Source: Candidatus Caccovivens faecavium
Lineage (GTDB): Bacteria; Bacillota; Clostridia; Christensenellales; UBA1242
Direction of reading: 5' to 3'
DNA length: 19,557 nucleotides
Assembly: GCA_018715545.1 (NCBI GenBank)
Contig: DVLK01000037.1
Coordinates: 1-19,557 of the forward strand
Below, piece after piece: positions 19,525 to 19,557 of the stretch (its first letter is position 1; every line of letters begins with the position of its first letter). The position numbers and the translations under genes were made by a program. The notes below the pieces were generated by a model. That model worked only from the letters and a program-made list of their open reading frames with translations. It had not been told where the DNA came from and did not search any database.

Positions 19525-19557
19525 AAATAAGAAATAAAAAAGAAAAAATAAAAGTTG

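Noticed and set aside
1..19557. CRISPR array, tRNA or rRNA
   Set aside because: No regularly spaced repeats, tRNA-like cloverleaf with T-loop signature, or rRNA segments were seen. The 115-bp cloverleaf lacks GTTCRA and CCA features.

Overview
The window is low-GC DNA using the standard code (TGA is a stop, TGG is Trp), with strong AGGAGG-type ribosome binding sites and sigma-A-type promoters. This points to a Gram-positive host, probably an uncultured gut-type Clostridia/Bacilli relative; no rRNA or marker gene fixes the taxon.

Layout. (1) Bases 1-5760 are host chromosome: a small membrane protein (+), a CvpA-like membrane protein (-), and a two-gene minus-strand operon of a DUF4011-like/SF1 helicase/Vsr-like nuclease fusion (candidate defence protein) followed by a HAD nucleotidase-like protein. 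(2) About 5790-16757 is an integrated filamentous (inovirus/plectrovirus-like) element of about 11 kb, with all genes on the plus strand. (3) Bases 16760-19557 are host again, all on the minus strand: a GlmU-like left-handed beta-helix acyltransferase, a 100-aa protein, and a two-gene operon of unknown function behind a perfect consensus promoter.

The phage-like element has three blocks. The first (5897-10860) is a tightly packed operon: a small basic protein, a candidate ssDNA-binding protein, two small proteins, three membrane-anchored surface proteins (a propeller-like 532-aa protein, a 183-aa protein, and a 453-aa protein with signal peptide plus C-terminal anchor) and a 114-aa protein. 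The second (11019-14006) has four small proteins, including a 30-aa single-span peptide, then a 736-aa membrane ATPase of the Zot/pI (FtsK-HerA) type. The third has a two-tyrosine HUH rolling-circle Rep and an IS30-family DDE transposase that probably serves as the integrase. Hairpin-rich gaps at 10861-10960, 14007-14201, 15204-15502 and 16561-16700 are the best places for replication origins and the packaging signal.

Inferred working model: Rep makes single-stranded circles, the ssDNA-binding protein coats them, the membrane ATPase extrudes them through the single membrane with small coat peptides and surface/tip proteins, and the transposase inserts the circle into AT-rich or palindromic intergenic DNA. 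The element resembles Spiroplasma plectroviruses in carrying an IS30-type transposase, but its host is not a UGA-recoding mollicute, its ATPase has its membrane spans at the N-terminus, and no conventional major coat gene is obvious. These are the features that make it worth a second look.
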